Shown here one piece after another: positions 6,684-15,572 of a stretch of 64,000 nucleotides of DNA. Source of the DNA: CAZPNX01 sp964518765. Its GTDB lineage: Bacteria > Edwardsbacteria > AC1 > EtOH8. The first letter of the stretch is position 1, and the number at the start of each line of letters is the position of its first letter. The notes beneath the pieces are model-generated. The model saw nothing but the letters and a program-made list of their open reading frames with translations. It made no database searches and was not told the origin of the DNA. The stretch is from positions 1 to 64,000 of the forward strand of contig CAZFJC010000016.1 of assembly GCA_964518765.1 (NCBI GenBank), read 5' to 3'. A program made the translations under genes and the position numbers.

Positions 6684-7913
6684 ATGACTATGTCCTATTC
6701 CGACCGCAGGAAGCGCCGCTACCACAGGGCGCTTTTATGGCGTCCCGCCGGCCGTACGGCTGAGGATTTCCAGCCCCTGGACCTGCTGCTTCGCAAAGCC
6801 GAGGCCCTGGACATCACCGGCGACTGGAACCAGGCCGAGGCCATCCACCGGCAGGGGATGGCCCAGGCCCTAGCGGCTGGCGACGAAAAGCTGGTGGCCG
6901 ACACCCAGGCCAGGCTGGCCGATATCCTTTTCAAGAAAGGGCGCTACGCCGAAACTATCGACCTGCTGCGCCAAGCGTTGGATTATTACCAGAAGACCGG
7001 CGACCGCCTGGCCTCCGGCAGGATGCTGGGGGAGATCGGCAATGTCCACCGGGTCCAAGGCGACTACGACCGGGCCATGGAATTCTATCGCCGGCACCTG
7101 ACCATCGCCGAGGAGGAGGGCGACCTATGGTCCGTCAGCCGGACGGTGGGCAACATGGGAAACGTCTACCGAGTGCGCGGACAGCATGGCCAGGCCATGG
7201 AGTGCTATATCCGGGAGAAGAGGCTCGCTGAGGAGCTCGGCGACCTGCCGGCGGCCGCCCTGGCCACCGGGAACATCGGGCTGGTCTATTTCAACCAGGG
7301 CGATTACGCCGACGCCCTGAAGTTCACCCTGGAGTTCCTGCGCACCGCCCAGAACCTTGGCGACCGCCGCAACGTCGGGGTGGCCTACGGCGTCCTGGGC
7401 AGCATCTACCGGGCCCAGGGCCGGCTGGACCAGGCCATGGACTCATACCTTCGCCAGCTGGAGATAATGAACGACCTGGGGGACATGCGCTCCAAGACAT
7501 ACGCCCTGGGGAACATAGGCCAGGTCTACCGGCTGCGGCACGACTACCCCACCGCCATGGACTACTGCCGGCGCCATCTGGCCCTGGCCGAGGAGCTGGG
7601 CGACAAGCGGAGCATCTGCTTCGCCGAGGGCGCCCTGGGCGGCATGCACCAGCTGCTGGGGGAGCTGCCCCAGGCCCGGGCCCACCGTCTCCGGGCTGTC
7701 GAGCTGTGTCGGATGCTGGGGCTGGCCCCGGAGCTGGCGGAGAACCTTCTGCGGCTGGCGGAGCTGTCGCTTGCCCAAGGCGACGCCCTGGCCGCCCGCG
7801 ACATCCTGGACCAGGCCGTGGCGGCGGCTACCGAGGCCGGCCGCCAGGACCTGCTGGCCGAGGCCAAGGCCCTGGAGGAATGTTTGCCAGATCGGCCACC
7901 GTCATCTCTTTAA
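6684..7913 (+). CDS. Tetratricopeptide-repeat protein
   Basis: The 409-residue protein consists almost entirely of TPR units of about 40 residues of the kinesin-light-chain style (GNVHRVQGDYDRAMEFYRR, GNMGNVYRVRGQHGQAMECY, GNIGQVYRLRHDYPTAMDY), at least eight in a row. A short N-terminal stretch with RKAEALDITGDWNQAE recurs in the TPR proteins at 18893 and 27325. There is no signal peptide and no fused catalytic domain, so it is probably a cytoplasmic scaffold. The start has the strong ribosome-binding site ggaggagag. Partner unknown. Confidence 0.88.
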   Translation: MTMSYSDRRKRRYHRALLWRPAGRTAEDFQPLDLLLRKAEALDITGDWNQAEAIHRQGMAQALAAGDEKLVADTQARLADILFKKGRYAETIDLLRQALDYYQKTGDRLASGRMLGEIGNVHRVQGDYDRAMEFYRRHLTIAEEEGDLWSVSRTVGNMGNVYRVRGQHGQAMECYIREKRLAEELGDLPAAALATGNIGLVYFNQGDYADALKFTLEFLRTAQNLGDRRNVGVAYGVLGSIYRAQGRLDQAMDSYLRQLEIMNDLGDMRSKTYALGNIGQVYRLRHDYPTAMDYCRRHLALAEELGDKRSICFAEGALGGMHQLLGELPQARAHRLRAVELCRMLGLAPELAENLLRLAELSLAQGDALAARDILDQAVAAATEAGRQDLLAEAKALEECLPDRPPSSL

Positions 7914-7950
7914 GACAAAGGCAAAATCCAATAAGCAAAGGTAGCGATCC

Positions 7951-8598
7951 ATGCTGAAGAAGATCCTCATCACCCTGGCCATCCTGCTGGCCATCGCCGC
8001 GGCCGGCATCGTCCTCTCCGTCTACCTGATGACCCGCGGGCCTGACTTAAAACCCTATCTGGCCCTGAAGGAACCGAGGATCGTGGAAAAGCCAGACCAG
8101 AGGATGCTGGTGGTCGAGGCCTCGGGCGACCCCAACCTGGTCGGCGGAAAGGCCTTTACCCTGCTTTTCCAGACCTATTTCAGGACCGCCAGAGGCAGAG
8201 ACATGGTGTCCCCCCGCGCCCGCTGGCTCAAGCCGTCGGAGACGGCCAAGGAGCAATGGACCGGGCTTTATGCCCTGCCGGCCCCGGCCGGGGCTAGGCT
8301 GGAAAATAACCCTTCGGTCCCCGGGTACCGGGTCTATCTGGACGACTGGAGGTACGGCCAGGTGGCCGAGATCCTGCACATCGGGCCCTACACCGAGGAG
8401 GGGCCGACCGTCAAGCGGCTGGTGGACTACATCGCAGCCCAGGGCTGCCGCATCTCCGGGCCGCACGAGGAGGAGTACCTCAGGGGGCCGGGGATGTTCG
8501 GCCAGGGGAATCCGAGGAAGTATTACACGATCATCCGCTACCAGGTGGAGAAGGTCTCGGCCGACACCCTTCCAGCAAGGCCCCAAAAGGGCATATAA
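7951..8598 (+). CDS. Membrane-anchored GyrI-like ligand-binding protein
   Basis: Residues 4-27 form one membrane helix (ILITLAILLAIAAAG and following). The remaining 185 residues match a GyrI-like/AraC effector-binding domain: AEILHIGPYTEEGPTVKRL, ISGPHEEEYLRGP and a final YYTIIRYQV strand. Such domains bind small hydrophobic or cationic molecules and are usually soluble or fused to regulators; a single N-terminal anchor places this one at the inner membrane, probably facing outward. It follows the TPR gene after 37 nt and is ended by the terminator at 8614. Ligand unknown. Confidence 0.82.
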   Translation: MLKKILITLAILLAIAAAGIVLSVYLMTRGPDLKPYLALKEPRIVEKPDQRMLVVEASGDPNLVGGKAFTLLFQTYFRTARGRDMVSPRARWLKPSETAKEQWTGLYALPAPAGARLENNPSVPGYRVYLDDWRYGQVAEILHIGPYTEEGPTVKRLVDYIAAQGCRISGPHEEEYLRGPGMFGQGNPRKYYTIIRYQVEKVSADTLPARPQKGI

Positions 8599-8613
8599 AC
8601 TATATACATATAG

Positions 8614-8640
8614 AAGCCCTCCCCTTGGGGAGGGCTTTTT
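8614..8640 (+). terminator. Rho-independent terminator
   Basis: The sequence agccctcccc-ttgg-ggagggct followed by a run of five T forms a strong GC-rich hairpin 15 nt after the GyrI-like gene. It would end the + strand unit that began at the integrase or TPR gene. The opposite direction lacks a T-run. Confidence 0.88.
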
Positions 8641-8665
8641 ATAAGTCCATATATAACTGATTGGT

Positions 8666-11600
8666 CTACCTGACCACCACCACCCTGTCCGGGCACCACC
8701 CGAACACCTCGGGCGTGTACATCTCCTCGGCCTTGGTCTGCGGCAGGGCGAAGGTGCCGGCGGTGACGGCTTTCACGAAATACGAGTACTCATGGTTTCC
8801 GCTCGCCAGCTGGTCGGCGAACAGCAGCACCCGGTCGTCGTAGATCTCGGTGTGGTCGAACCGGCCCCACCAGCTACCCCAGGGATCGTCGCCCGAGTAC
8901 TCCTGGGTGCGGCCCATCTGCCTCATCTGTTCCTGGCTCTCGGTGGCGAAGGCGGTGTTGACCACCTCGAAGCCGGCTGGCAGGGGATCGTCCACCACCA
9001 CGTAGTGCCGCTCCTGGGTGGTGGAGACCTTGAGGGCGACCTTGTAGGTCTTGCCGGCCTCGAAGACCTTGACCAGGGTGTCGCCCTTGAAGGTGGTGAT
9101 CCGCTTGGAGACGGCGAAGCCCTCGTCTCGCTCCCTGACCGGAGCCAGCGGCGCATAGGTCATCCGCAGGCCGTAGTACAGCCGGCCCGGGCCCTCCTTG
9201 GCCACCTCCACCGGCAGCTTCTGGCCCGGCTTGAATTCCCTCAGGGCGAACTTCTGAGAGCGGGTCTTGAGCTCCCTCCCCTTGAAGATCTCTTTTAAAA
9301 TCTCCCGGTTCTCCACCTTGACGGTGGCGGTGAAGTCGGGCACCTCTTTTTCGTAGGCATCGAAATAAGCGTCCAGAGCCTCGAAGACGAAGACGTTCTC
9401 TTGGGTGGAACGCCAGCGGCCGCGCACCTTGCGCTCCGACATCAGCCACTTGACGATCTTCTCGGAGTTGGCGAACTGGCCCCGGGCCTCCAGCAGGGTG
9501 GAGAGCACCAAAGCCGTGGTCCGGGCGTGGCTCTGGTACCACCACCAGCCGCCCTCGTCCGAGCCCTCCTCGAAGTGCCAGGTGGTCGGCGTCACCTTGA
9601 CGTTGTTCAGAAGGAACTGGGCCATCTCCTCCTGCCTGGCCGCCGCCGCCCCGGTGTGCTTGAGGGCCCGCAGCAGCATGGCCTGGCCGAAGATGGTGAT
9701 CTGCTGCCTCTTCTCGTACAGCTGGTCGATGGCCTGGGTCTCCTTCTTGCCCCAGAGGGACAGCACGTAGGCGCTGTAGGCCATTACCGACAGACGCCCG
9801 TTGATGGAGTAGGGCGAGTTAAGGCGCTGGGGGGTCATCACCCATTTGAGTTTGGCCGACAGATAACCGACCGCCCGGTCCACCACGCCCTGGTCTACGC
9901 TATAGCCCTTCTGTTTTGCCCTGAAAAGACCGTAGAGCACGTAGCTGGTCAGGTAGTCGCTGGACCAGTAGCTGTCGTACCAGACGCCGAATCCGCCGTC
10001 GGTGCGCTGGAACTTGTATATGCGCTCGATCCCTGCCATGACCGTGTCGCGGAGTTTGGAACCCTTGACCGGGGCCAGCCCGAAGGCCTCGACGATGTCC
10101 TGGGCCAGGATCATGGGCATCAGCTTGGACATGGTCTGCTCGCAGCAGCCGTAGGGATAGGTGATCAGGTAGTCCAGGTTGGACTCCAGGCCCACCAGGG
10201 CGGTGGAGGCGGTGCTCACCTCCAGCCCGCCGACGTCCGGCCAGACCTTCTCCGGCACCACCAGGGTCTGGGAGGCCCGGTCGTCGGTCTGTTCGTAGAG
10301 GGCCACCGCCTCGGTCAGCTTGGGCAGACGCACCGGGACCGGGCTCTTCAACCCGTCGCTGCCGCCCGGGCAAGAGGCCGAGAAGCGGAACACCACCGGC
10401 CCCATGGAATTGGCCCGGTAGCCGAAGCGGACCTCCACCGGCTGGTTGGGTTTGACCTCGACCGTCTGCTTGTCGGCACCCAACAGCCTGATCCCCTGGG
10501 CCTTGGCCTTGACCTCCACCTGCTGGACATCGCCGGTGTTGTTGTGCACCGTCACCCCGGCATTCAGGCTGTCGCCGACGCGCACGAATCGCGGCAGGCT
10601 GGGCAGCAGCATGATGGGCTTGGAGACGGTGATGCTGTGCTCCCCGGCCCCGAACTCCGAGGTTCTGGTGTGGGCGGTGGCCATGATCTTGAAAGCGGTC
10701 AGGTTGTCGGGCAGTCGGAAGCGGGCCGTCAGCTTCCCCTCCTGATCGGTGTAGAGCGCCGAGCGGTAGAAGGGCGTGGTCTGGAAGTCGCCCCGAAACT
10801 CCGGCTCCAGCCCGCCGCCGCCGCCGCGGTTCTCTCCCTTCTCCCCGTAGTTGCGCTGGCCGATGACATGCATCCGGCTCTCGGCCGTCTCCACCGACAG
10901 CGGCCTGGGCCCATAGAAGGCGTCGAACGGGTTGGGTGTTTTAAAGTCGATCAGATTGAGCACGCCCTTGTCCACCGCCGTCAGGGTGACCTCGGCCAGG
11001 GCCGGCTGGTTCTTGAAGTCGGCGGCGGTGATGTTGACAGTGACCGAATCCCGCGGCCCGTAGGCCGGTCGGTCAGTAGTTACCTCAAGCTTTAGACGCT
11101 TGGATCCTGGATCCACCGCCAGATTGATATAGCCTATCTTGAAAGAAGGCTTGGACAGGTCGTCGCCCTCCCTGGAGTATCTCTGCTCCGAAAGCCTACC
11201 CTGCAGCAGGACCACCGAAACGTATACGTTGGGCAGGTGATCCTCGGTGATTGGGATGTCGATGACCGGAGCGCTGCCGGTGAGCTCCCGCACCAGGTGT
11301 TGGATGACGTATTCTCGCTCCAGGGTGATTAGGGCGGTGGTCCTCTCGTAGGGCGACTTGACCATGATCCTGGCCGTCTCCCCCGGCTTCAGGATGGATT
11401 TCTCGGCGATGAGGTCGATGCGGTCGTCGTTGCGCCGCTCCCAGCCCACATAGCCGGTCCCCACCGCATAGAAATAGCTGCCGTTGTGCACGCTGTTGCC
11501 CCGGGCGTCCCGGGCCGAAAGTTTAATCAGATAGAATCCCGGCATCTGCGGAGTATAGCTGACCTCGGCCGGGTCGGGACCGATGACAGCCTGGGTGAAA

Positions 11601-14600
11601 AATACTGTGCTGTCCTTCATCTCGGAGCGCCACTCGTAGCGGCCTCCCTGCCCCGCCTGGCGCACCGAGGTCCACTGGCGTCTGACCACCTCCACCGAGA
11701 CGCTCTGTCCCGGCGCCTTCGAGCCGTCCGGTTTGACGGTCAATAGCCAAAGCTTGAGGGGCTTGGCCACATCCACGAAGGTGGTGTTCTGCTTGAGCCC
11801 GATGTAGAACTCGCCCCGGTGCACCACCGCCTGCCGGCGCCCCGACAGGCTCTGGCGGCTGGGCGAGGTCACCGTGCCCTCCAGGGTCACCGCCATGGTG
11901 CTGCGGGCCGACCCCAGGTCCAGCTTGGCTGTGGCGGAAACCCTCCCCTGCTCATCCAGCTTGCCGGACTTGGATGCCAGCAGCTTCCCGTAATCTTGCC
12001 CCCCGTCCCACCACCAGTAGCCGGAGAAGGAGAAACCTTCGTGCCCCTGGGGCTCAAAATAGTAAGGGCTGCTACGCAGGGCCCAGGAGTACTCGGCCTT
12101 GGCCATGGGCGCCCCGTGAAGGTACTTTGACTCGACCGTGCCGCGGAACTCGTCCCCGGCGATGTATTCGGGAACTGCCGAGCTGGCTCTGACCTCGAAC
12201 TCGGCCGGCTTGTAGGCCTCCACCCGGAAGTAATCGTAGGCCCGGAGGCGGCGGACGCTGTCGCCGGCCACGCTCACCGAATAGAGGCCGGTGGGGGCGT
12301 CGGATTTGAGCTGTAGGGTAAAGGCGAACGAGCCCCAGTCGGACAGCTTGATGCTTCTGCGGGCCAGCTCCTCATCGCGCGAGTCCTTGATGGTCAGGGT
12401 CACCGATCGGGGGACCGGCACCTCCCATTTGCCTTTGCGTTTCTGCCTGAAGATGCCCTTGATGAAGACCTTCTCTCCGGCCTTGTACAGGCCACGCTCG
12501 GTAAAGAGATATCCCTGATACTGGACGGGCTTAGGATTCCAATCGTATGGTATACCGAATTCATAGGGCTCGATGCCCATTCCCCAGCGCGATACCAGCA
12601 CCGCCCGGTCCTTGCCCTTGGCGGCTATGGCCCAAAGCCTGGGCCTGGTCCCGTAGTAGTAATCGTCCTCGTCGCCCTCAGGAGGCTCGATGCCCAACTC
12701 CCGCCAGCCCGGCCCCCGGAAGACGCCGTTCTTGTCTGTTTTCCCTTTGAAGACCACCTGGTTGTTGTCATCCCGCAGCTGGACCTCGGCCCCGGAGACA
12801 GGCTGGCCGTCCCGCAGCCGGGTGACCCACAAGAGCACGTCCTCGGGCGAGAACTTTCCGGTCAGGCCCAGATTTGTCACCTGGATGAAGCCCCGGGCCG
12901 CGTATCGCCCCACGTAGCGAAAGCCCTGGCGGTAGTCCTCCCTCTCGGGCAATCCTCCGATGTCGTAATAGACCAGACCGGTGTTGTCCGAGGAGAGCAC
13001 CGGCTTCAGCTCCAGCGGCAGCCTGGTGCGTACGTTCTTCCTGACGCCCAGATTCCAATCTTCGTTGACCCCAAACCAGCCGTCGGGCAGGGCCTGGTCC
13101 ATGTCGCTGTAGAACACCCATTCCTTCATCAAAAGAGGCACCACGCTGTCGACCGGCACACTGGCCAGCCGGCGTCGGACCGACTGCCAGTTCATCACCG
13201 TCACCGGAATCCTGGCCGGCAGATAGGACTCCAGCACCCCCAGGCCGGTGGGGATGTGCACCGAAGGCGGATAGGGTCCGGTGGTTATCTCGAACTCGGC
13301 GTCCCCTCCCAGGGTCTGGCCGTAGACGTCGCGCATCTTGCCCGAGATCCGGGCCTGGTAGCGGGCCTCCGGCTTGAAGATGAAGCGGAAGGAAGGTTCG
13401 TTCCCGGACGAGGATGGGTAATACCACTCCTCGCCATAGTACTCCTCATACCAATCGTCGCTCTTGGCTCTGGGCTTCTTGACTGCCGGGCTGAATTCCA
13501 AGTTGGCCATCAGCTCCTCGTAATAGACCGGGGTGGAGAACATGAACCTAAGCCAGCCGTTGGGATCGTTGTCCGAAAGTTCGGCCCCCAGAAAGCGGAA
13601 GTTGTCGTAGGTGCGGAAACGCACCGTCGCCTCCTGGGCCAGGCCCAGGGTGCCCTGAGCCCCGGGCAGGCCTTTGGCCAGGGTCACCGATATCCACCTG
13701 TTCTGCGGAAGCCTCGACTGCCGGTCGATGTAGCCGTCGTAGGCCTTGACCAGAAGCAGCCGGTTGAGCCGGGCCAGGTTGGGTCCCGAGAGCTTCTGGC
13801 CGGCCAGGTTCTTCAATCCCTGGTTCAGCTTGACCTTGGCGAACCGCTCCTCCCGGTAGATGGACGGCCCCTTGATGATGCGGTTCAGCTCGGCGGCTAC
13901 TGTTGATTTTATCTGGTAGCTCGGCGGGTAGCGGGTGTCGTATTCCTTGAGCGCTTGCTTGGCCTTGGCCGAGAATTGGGAGGCCAGGTACTGGCTGACC
14001 GAGTCCTTGGGGTCCTTGAACAGGGACCAAAAATTATCGGTGAAGTCGTCCGGCCCCAGCTCCTGGCCCGGAGCCGAGGCCTTTTTCGGGATGACTGCCA
14101 GGATGGTTTTCTCACGGCCTTGATATCTCGGCCGCAGGTCTTGAGGCAGGGAGCGCACCTCGGCCGCCACCGGAGTCTTGCGGCCGTCGGCCTCCTCGTA
14201 ACGCACCGAAATGAACCTGGCCGCCCTGGCCGTGTCCATGGGCTGGTTGAAGAACAATAGGATCAGGGGCTTGAGGTCCACATTCTCCTGGCCGTTGTAG
14301 GGCTGGGAGTTGGACAGCTGCACCCGCGGGGTCTCGAACGACCAGGCAAAGTCCTTCTCCAGCGATTGTCCGGAGAGCGACTTGGTGCCGGCCGGCACCC
14401 TGACCGCATAGGCGGTGCCGTAGGGCAGGGTGTCCCGCGGGGTGAAGACCAAAGTGGCCGTCCCCCTCCAGCGGTACTTGCCCCGCAATGGCGGGTTGAT
14501 GGCCAGGGGGCCGGTCCCTTCGCCCTCTGGCAGCTGCTCCAGCGGCACCATCGGCTGGTTGAAGCCGACTACGATCTCCTGGCACTCACGAAGATTACGG

Positions 14601-14728
14601 GTGGCGCCCGATGGTGTCTTGGTAATGACCTCGAGCTTGGTGGGTTTGGCCTGCGACCAAAGGAAAGGGGCTGAAACGGCCAGGGCCGCCAGCCAGAAGG
14701 CCGGGCGCGGGACAGAATGGATCTTCAT
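8666..14728 (-). CDS. Bacterial alpha-2-macroglobulin
   Basis: A very large (2020 residue) exported protein with a signal peptide (AFWLAALAVSAPFLWSQA) and no lipobox cysteine. The order is that of bacterial alpha-2-macroglobulins: N-terminal Ig-like and MG domains, an MG2-type region (GYLFTERGLYKAGEKVFIKG, near residue 740), the A2M domain (LPDNLTAFKIMATAHT), and the complement-like thioester domain PYGCCEQTMSKL with the CxEQ thioester at C1528-Q1531. A C-terminal receptor-like domain follows (PLPAGFEVVN). These proteins trap proteases in the periplasm or at the surface. In Enterobacteria they pair with PBP1c; here no pbpC is adjacent and the gene stands alone. The start ATG has ggag just upstream. 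Confidence 0.92.
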   Translation of the reverse strand: MKIHSVPRPAFWLAALAVSAPFLWSQAKPTKLEVITKTPSGATRNLRECQEIVVGFNQPMVPLEQLPEGEGTGPLAINPPLRGKYRWRGTATLVFTPRDTLPYGTAYAVRVPAGTKSLSGQSLEKDFAWSFETPRVQLSNSQPYNGQENVDLKPLILLFFNQPMDTARAARFISVRYEEADGRKTPVAAEVRSLPQDLRPRYQGREKTILAVIPKKASAPGQELGPDDFTDNFWSLFKDPKDSVSQYLASQFSAKAKQALKEYDTRYPPSYQIKSTVAAELNRIIKGPSIYREERFAKVKLNQGLKNLAGQKLSGPNLARLNRLLLVKAYDGYIDRQSRLPQNRWISVTLAKGLPGAQGTLGLAQEATVRFRTYDNFRFLGAELSDNDPNGWLRFMFSTPVYYEELMANLEFSPAVKKPRAKSDDWYEEYYGEEWYYPSSSGNEPSFRFIFKPEARYQARISGKMRDVYGQTLGGDAEFEITTGPYPPSVHIPTGLGVLESYLPARIPVTVMNWQSVRRRLASVPVDSVVPLLMKEWVFYSDMDQALPDGWFGVNEDWNLGVRKNVRTRLPLELKPVLSSDNTGLVYYDIGGLPEREDYRQGFRYVGRYAARGFIQVTNLGLTGKFSPEDVLLWVTRLRDGQPVSGAEVQLRDDNNQVVFKGKTDKNGVFRGPGWRELGIEPPEGDEDDYYYGTRPRLWAIAAKGKDRAVLVSRWGMGIEPYEFGIPYDWNPKPVQYQGYLFTERGLYKAGEKVFIKGIFRQKRKGKWEVPVPRSVTLTIKDSRDEELARRSIKLSDWGSFAFTLQLKSDAPTGLYSVSVAGDSVRRLRAYDYFRVEAYKPAEFEVRASSAVPEYIAGDEFRGTVESKYLHGAPMAKAEYSWALRSSPYYFEPQGHEGFSFSGYWWWDGGQDYGKLLASKSGKLDEQGRVSATAKLDLGSARSTMAVTLEGTVTSPSRQSLSGRRQAVVHRGEFYIGLKQNTTFVDVAKPLKLWLLTVKPDGSKAPGQSVSVEVVRRQWTSVRQAGQGGRYEWRSEMKDSTVFFTQAVIGPDPAEVSYTPQMPGFYLIKLSARDARGNSVHNGSYFYAVGTGYVGWERRNDDRIDLIAEKSILKPGETARIMVKSPYERTTALITLEREYVIQHLVRELTGSAPVIDIPITEDHLPNVYVSVVLLQGRLSEQRYSREGDDLSKPSFKIGYINLAVDPGSKRLKLEVTTDRPAYGPRDSVTVNITAADFKNQPALAEVTLTAVDKGVLNLIDFKTPNPFDAFYGPRPLSVETAESRMHVIGQRNYGEKGENRGGGGGLEPEFRGDFQTTPFYRSALYTDQEGKLTARFRLPDNLTAFKIMATAHTRTSEFGAGEHSITVSKPIMLLPSLPRFVRVGDSLNAGVTVHNNTGDVQQVEVKAKAQGIRLLGADKQTVEVKPNQPVEVRFGYRANSMGPVVFRFSASCPGGSDGLKSPVPVRLPKLTEAVALYEQTDDRASQTLVVPEKVWPDVGGLEVSTASTALVGLESNLDYLITYPYGCCEQTMSKLMPMILAQDIVEAFGLAPVKGSKLRDTVMAGIERIYKFQRTDGGFGVWYDSYWSSDYLTSYVLYGLFRAKQKGYSVDQGVVDRAVGYLSAKLKWVMTPQRLNSPYSINGRLSVMAYSAYVLSLWGKKETQAIDQLYEKRQQITIFGQAMLLRALKHTGAAAARQEEMAQFLLNNVKVTPTTWHFEEGSDEGGWWWYQSHARTTALVLSTLLEARGQFANSEKIVKWLMSERKVRGRWRSTQENVFVFEALDAYFDAYEKEVPDFTATVKVENREILKEIFKGRELKTRSQKFALREFKPGQKLPVEVAKEGPGRLYYGLRMTYAPLAPVRERDEGFAVSKRITTFKGDTLVKVFEAGKTYKVALKVSTTQERHYVVVDDPLPAGFEVVNTAFATESQEQMRQMGRTQEYSGDDPWGSWWGRFDHTEIYDDRVLLFADQLASGNHEYSYFVKAVTAGTFALPQTKAEEMYTPEVFGWCPDRVVVVR

Positions 14729-14747
14729 CTCTCCACCCTAAAATTGG

Positions 14748-14915
14748 TTTTTGACTATCCTAATATTTCAGGAAATTACCGACAGACGTCTTTTCCGTTC
14801 ATCTCGACTTGGTTCGACGATAGGTAATTCACCCCCGGAGCAGTATTATCGAGCCTGGCCGAGATAGCCTAGGGGGTAGGTAATGGCTAACCTGGAAAGA
14901 TAGGATAATCAAAAA
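14748..14915. repeat. Structured inverted-repeat element
   Basis: The gap between the alpha-2-macroglobulin and carbonic anhydrase genes is bounded by imperfect inverted repeats of about 35 bases: 14748-14780 (tttttgactatcctaatatt and onward) and 14879-14915, whose reverse complement begins tttttgattatcctatcttt. Each arm ends at an inward ggtaat/attacc. Inside lie further pairs (cgataggtaattcaccccc against gggggtaggtaatgg, and tctcgacttgg against a related tatcgagcctggcc). No ORF is present. It may be a miniature mobile element or a structured RNA. Confidence 0.6.
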
Positions 14916-14921
14916 TAGGTT

Positions 14922-15446
14922 TTACCTCTTTTTATATTCCTCAGAAAGATCCACATAATGCGCAGCGCTCTGTCGCAGCTTCTCCAAGGCCTCCTCGGGC
15001 AGCTGCCGCTTGACCTCGGCCGGCATGCCCATGGCCATGGAGCGCTCCGGTATCTGCTGGCCCTCGCGGACCAATGCCCCGGCGGCCACCACCGAGCCGG
15101 CCCCGACCTTGGCCCCGGAGAGCACCGTGGCCCCCATGCCCACCAGGCAGTCGTCGCCTATCTTGCAGCCGTGGAGGATGGCCCCGTGGCCGACCGTCAC
15201 CCGGTCGCCGATGACGGTGGCGCAGTCGCCCAGCCCCCGGTCGTTCAGGTCGACGTGGATGACCGTGTTCTCCTGGATGTTGGTCTCGGCCCCGATACGC
15301 ACGTGGTTGATGTCGCCCCTGATAACCACCCCGTACCAGATGTTGGATTTGGGGCCTATCTCCACATCGCCTATTATGACCGCGGTCTCGGCCACGAAGG
15401 CCGAGGGGTGAATGGCGGGCGTTTTGCCCTTGAATGGCTTGATCAT
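14922..15446 (-). CDS. Gamma-class carbonic anhydrase-like hexapeptide protein
   Basis: From the ATG at 15446 (gagga just upstream) the product is 174 residues, normal for this family; the longer ORF to 15530 runs back into an intergenic repeat. It has left-handed beta-helix hexapeptide repeats (AVIIGDVEIGPKSNIWYGVV, IGDDCLVGMGATVLSGAKVG) and zinc-ligand positions of gamma-carbonic anhydrases: H in QENTVIHVD, then H in TVGHGAILHG (two His). The arginine-rich NIWYGVVIRGD motif is also present. Members hydrate CO2 or act as structural homologues (YrdA/PaaY). It stands alone between an inverted-repeat element and glgA. Confidence 0.85.
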   Translation of the reverse strand: MIKPFKGKTPAIHPSAFVAETAVIIGDVEIGPKSNIWYGVVIRGDINHVRIGAETNIQENTVIHVDLNDRGLGDCATVIGDRVTVGHGAILHGCKIGDDCLVGMGATVLSGAKVGAGSVVAAGALVREGQQIPERSMAMGMPAEVKRQLPEEALEKLRQSAAHYVDLSEEYKKR

Positions 15447-15469
15447 AGCGTTAATCCTCAGACGTGCAC

Positions 15470-15530
15470 TTACGTCATCGCGAGATGTCCCCTGCCCGCC
15501 AAGCGAAGCGATCTTGACTTTTATGGTCAT
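15470..15530. repeat. Dispersed intergenic repeat remnant
   Basis: The sequence cgtcatcgcgagatgtcc and the following gccaagcgaagcgatctt resemble the cgtcattgcgag / gcgaagcaatct repeats scattered between genes in many bacterial genomes. It occupies the space upstream of the carbonic anhydrase gene and explains the spurious N-terminal extension of that ORF. Confidence 0.45.
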
Positions 15531-15572
15531 GTCCTTGGGATGTACTCGCGAAGATGTTTTTTATTTTATAAG

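Noticed and set aside
9401..11095. Long + strand ORF opposite the alpha-2-macroglobulin gene
   Set aside because: It has the antisense-type composition and no start with a ribosome-binding site; the - strand gene is well supported.
14840..14915. tRNA-like stretch (gcctggccgagatagcc) in the intergenic element
   Set aside because: No TTC-loop follows and the pairing is explained better by the larger inverted repeat.
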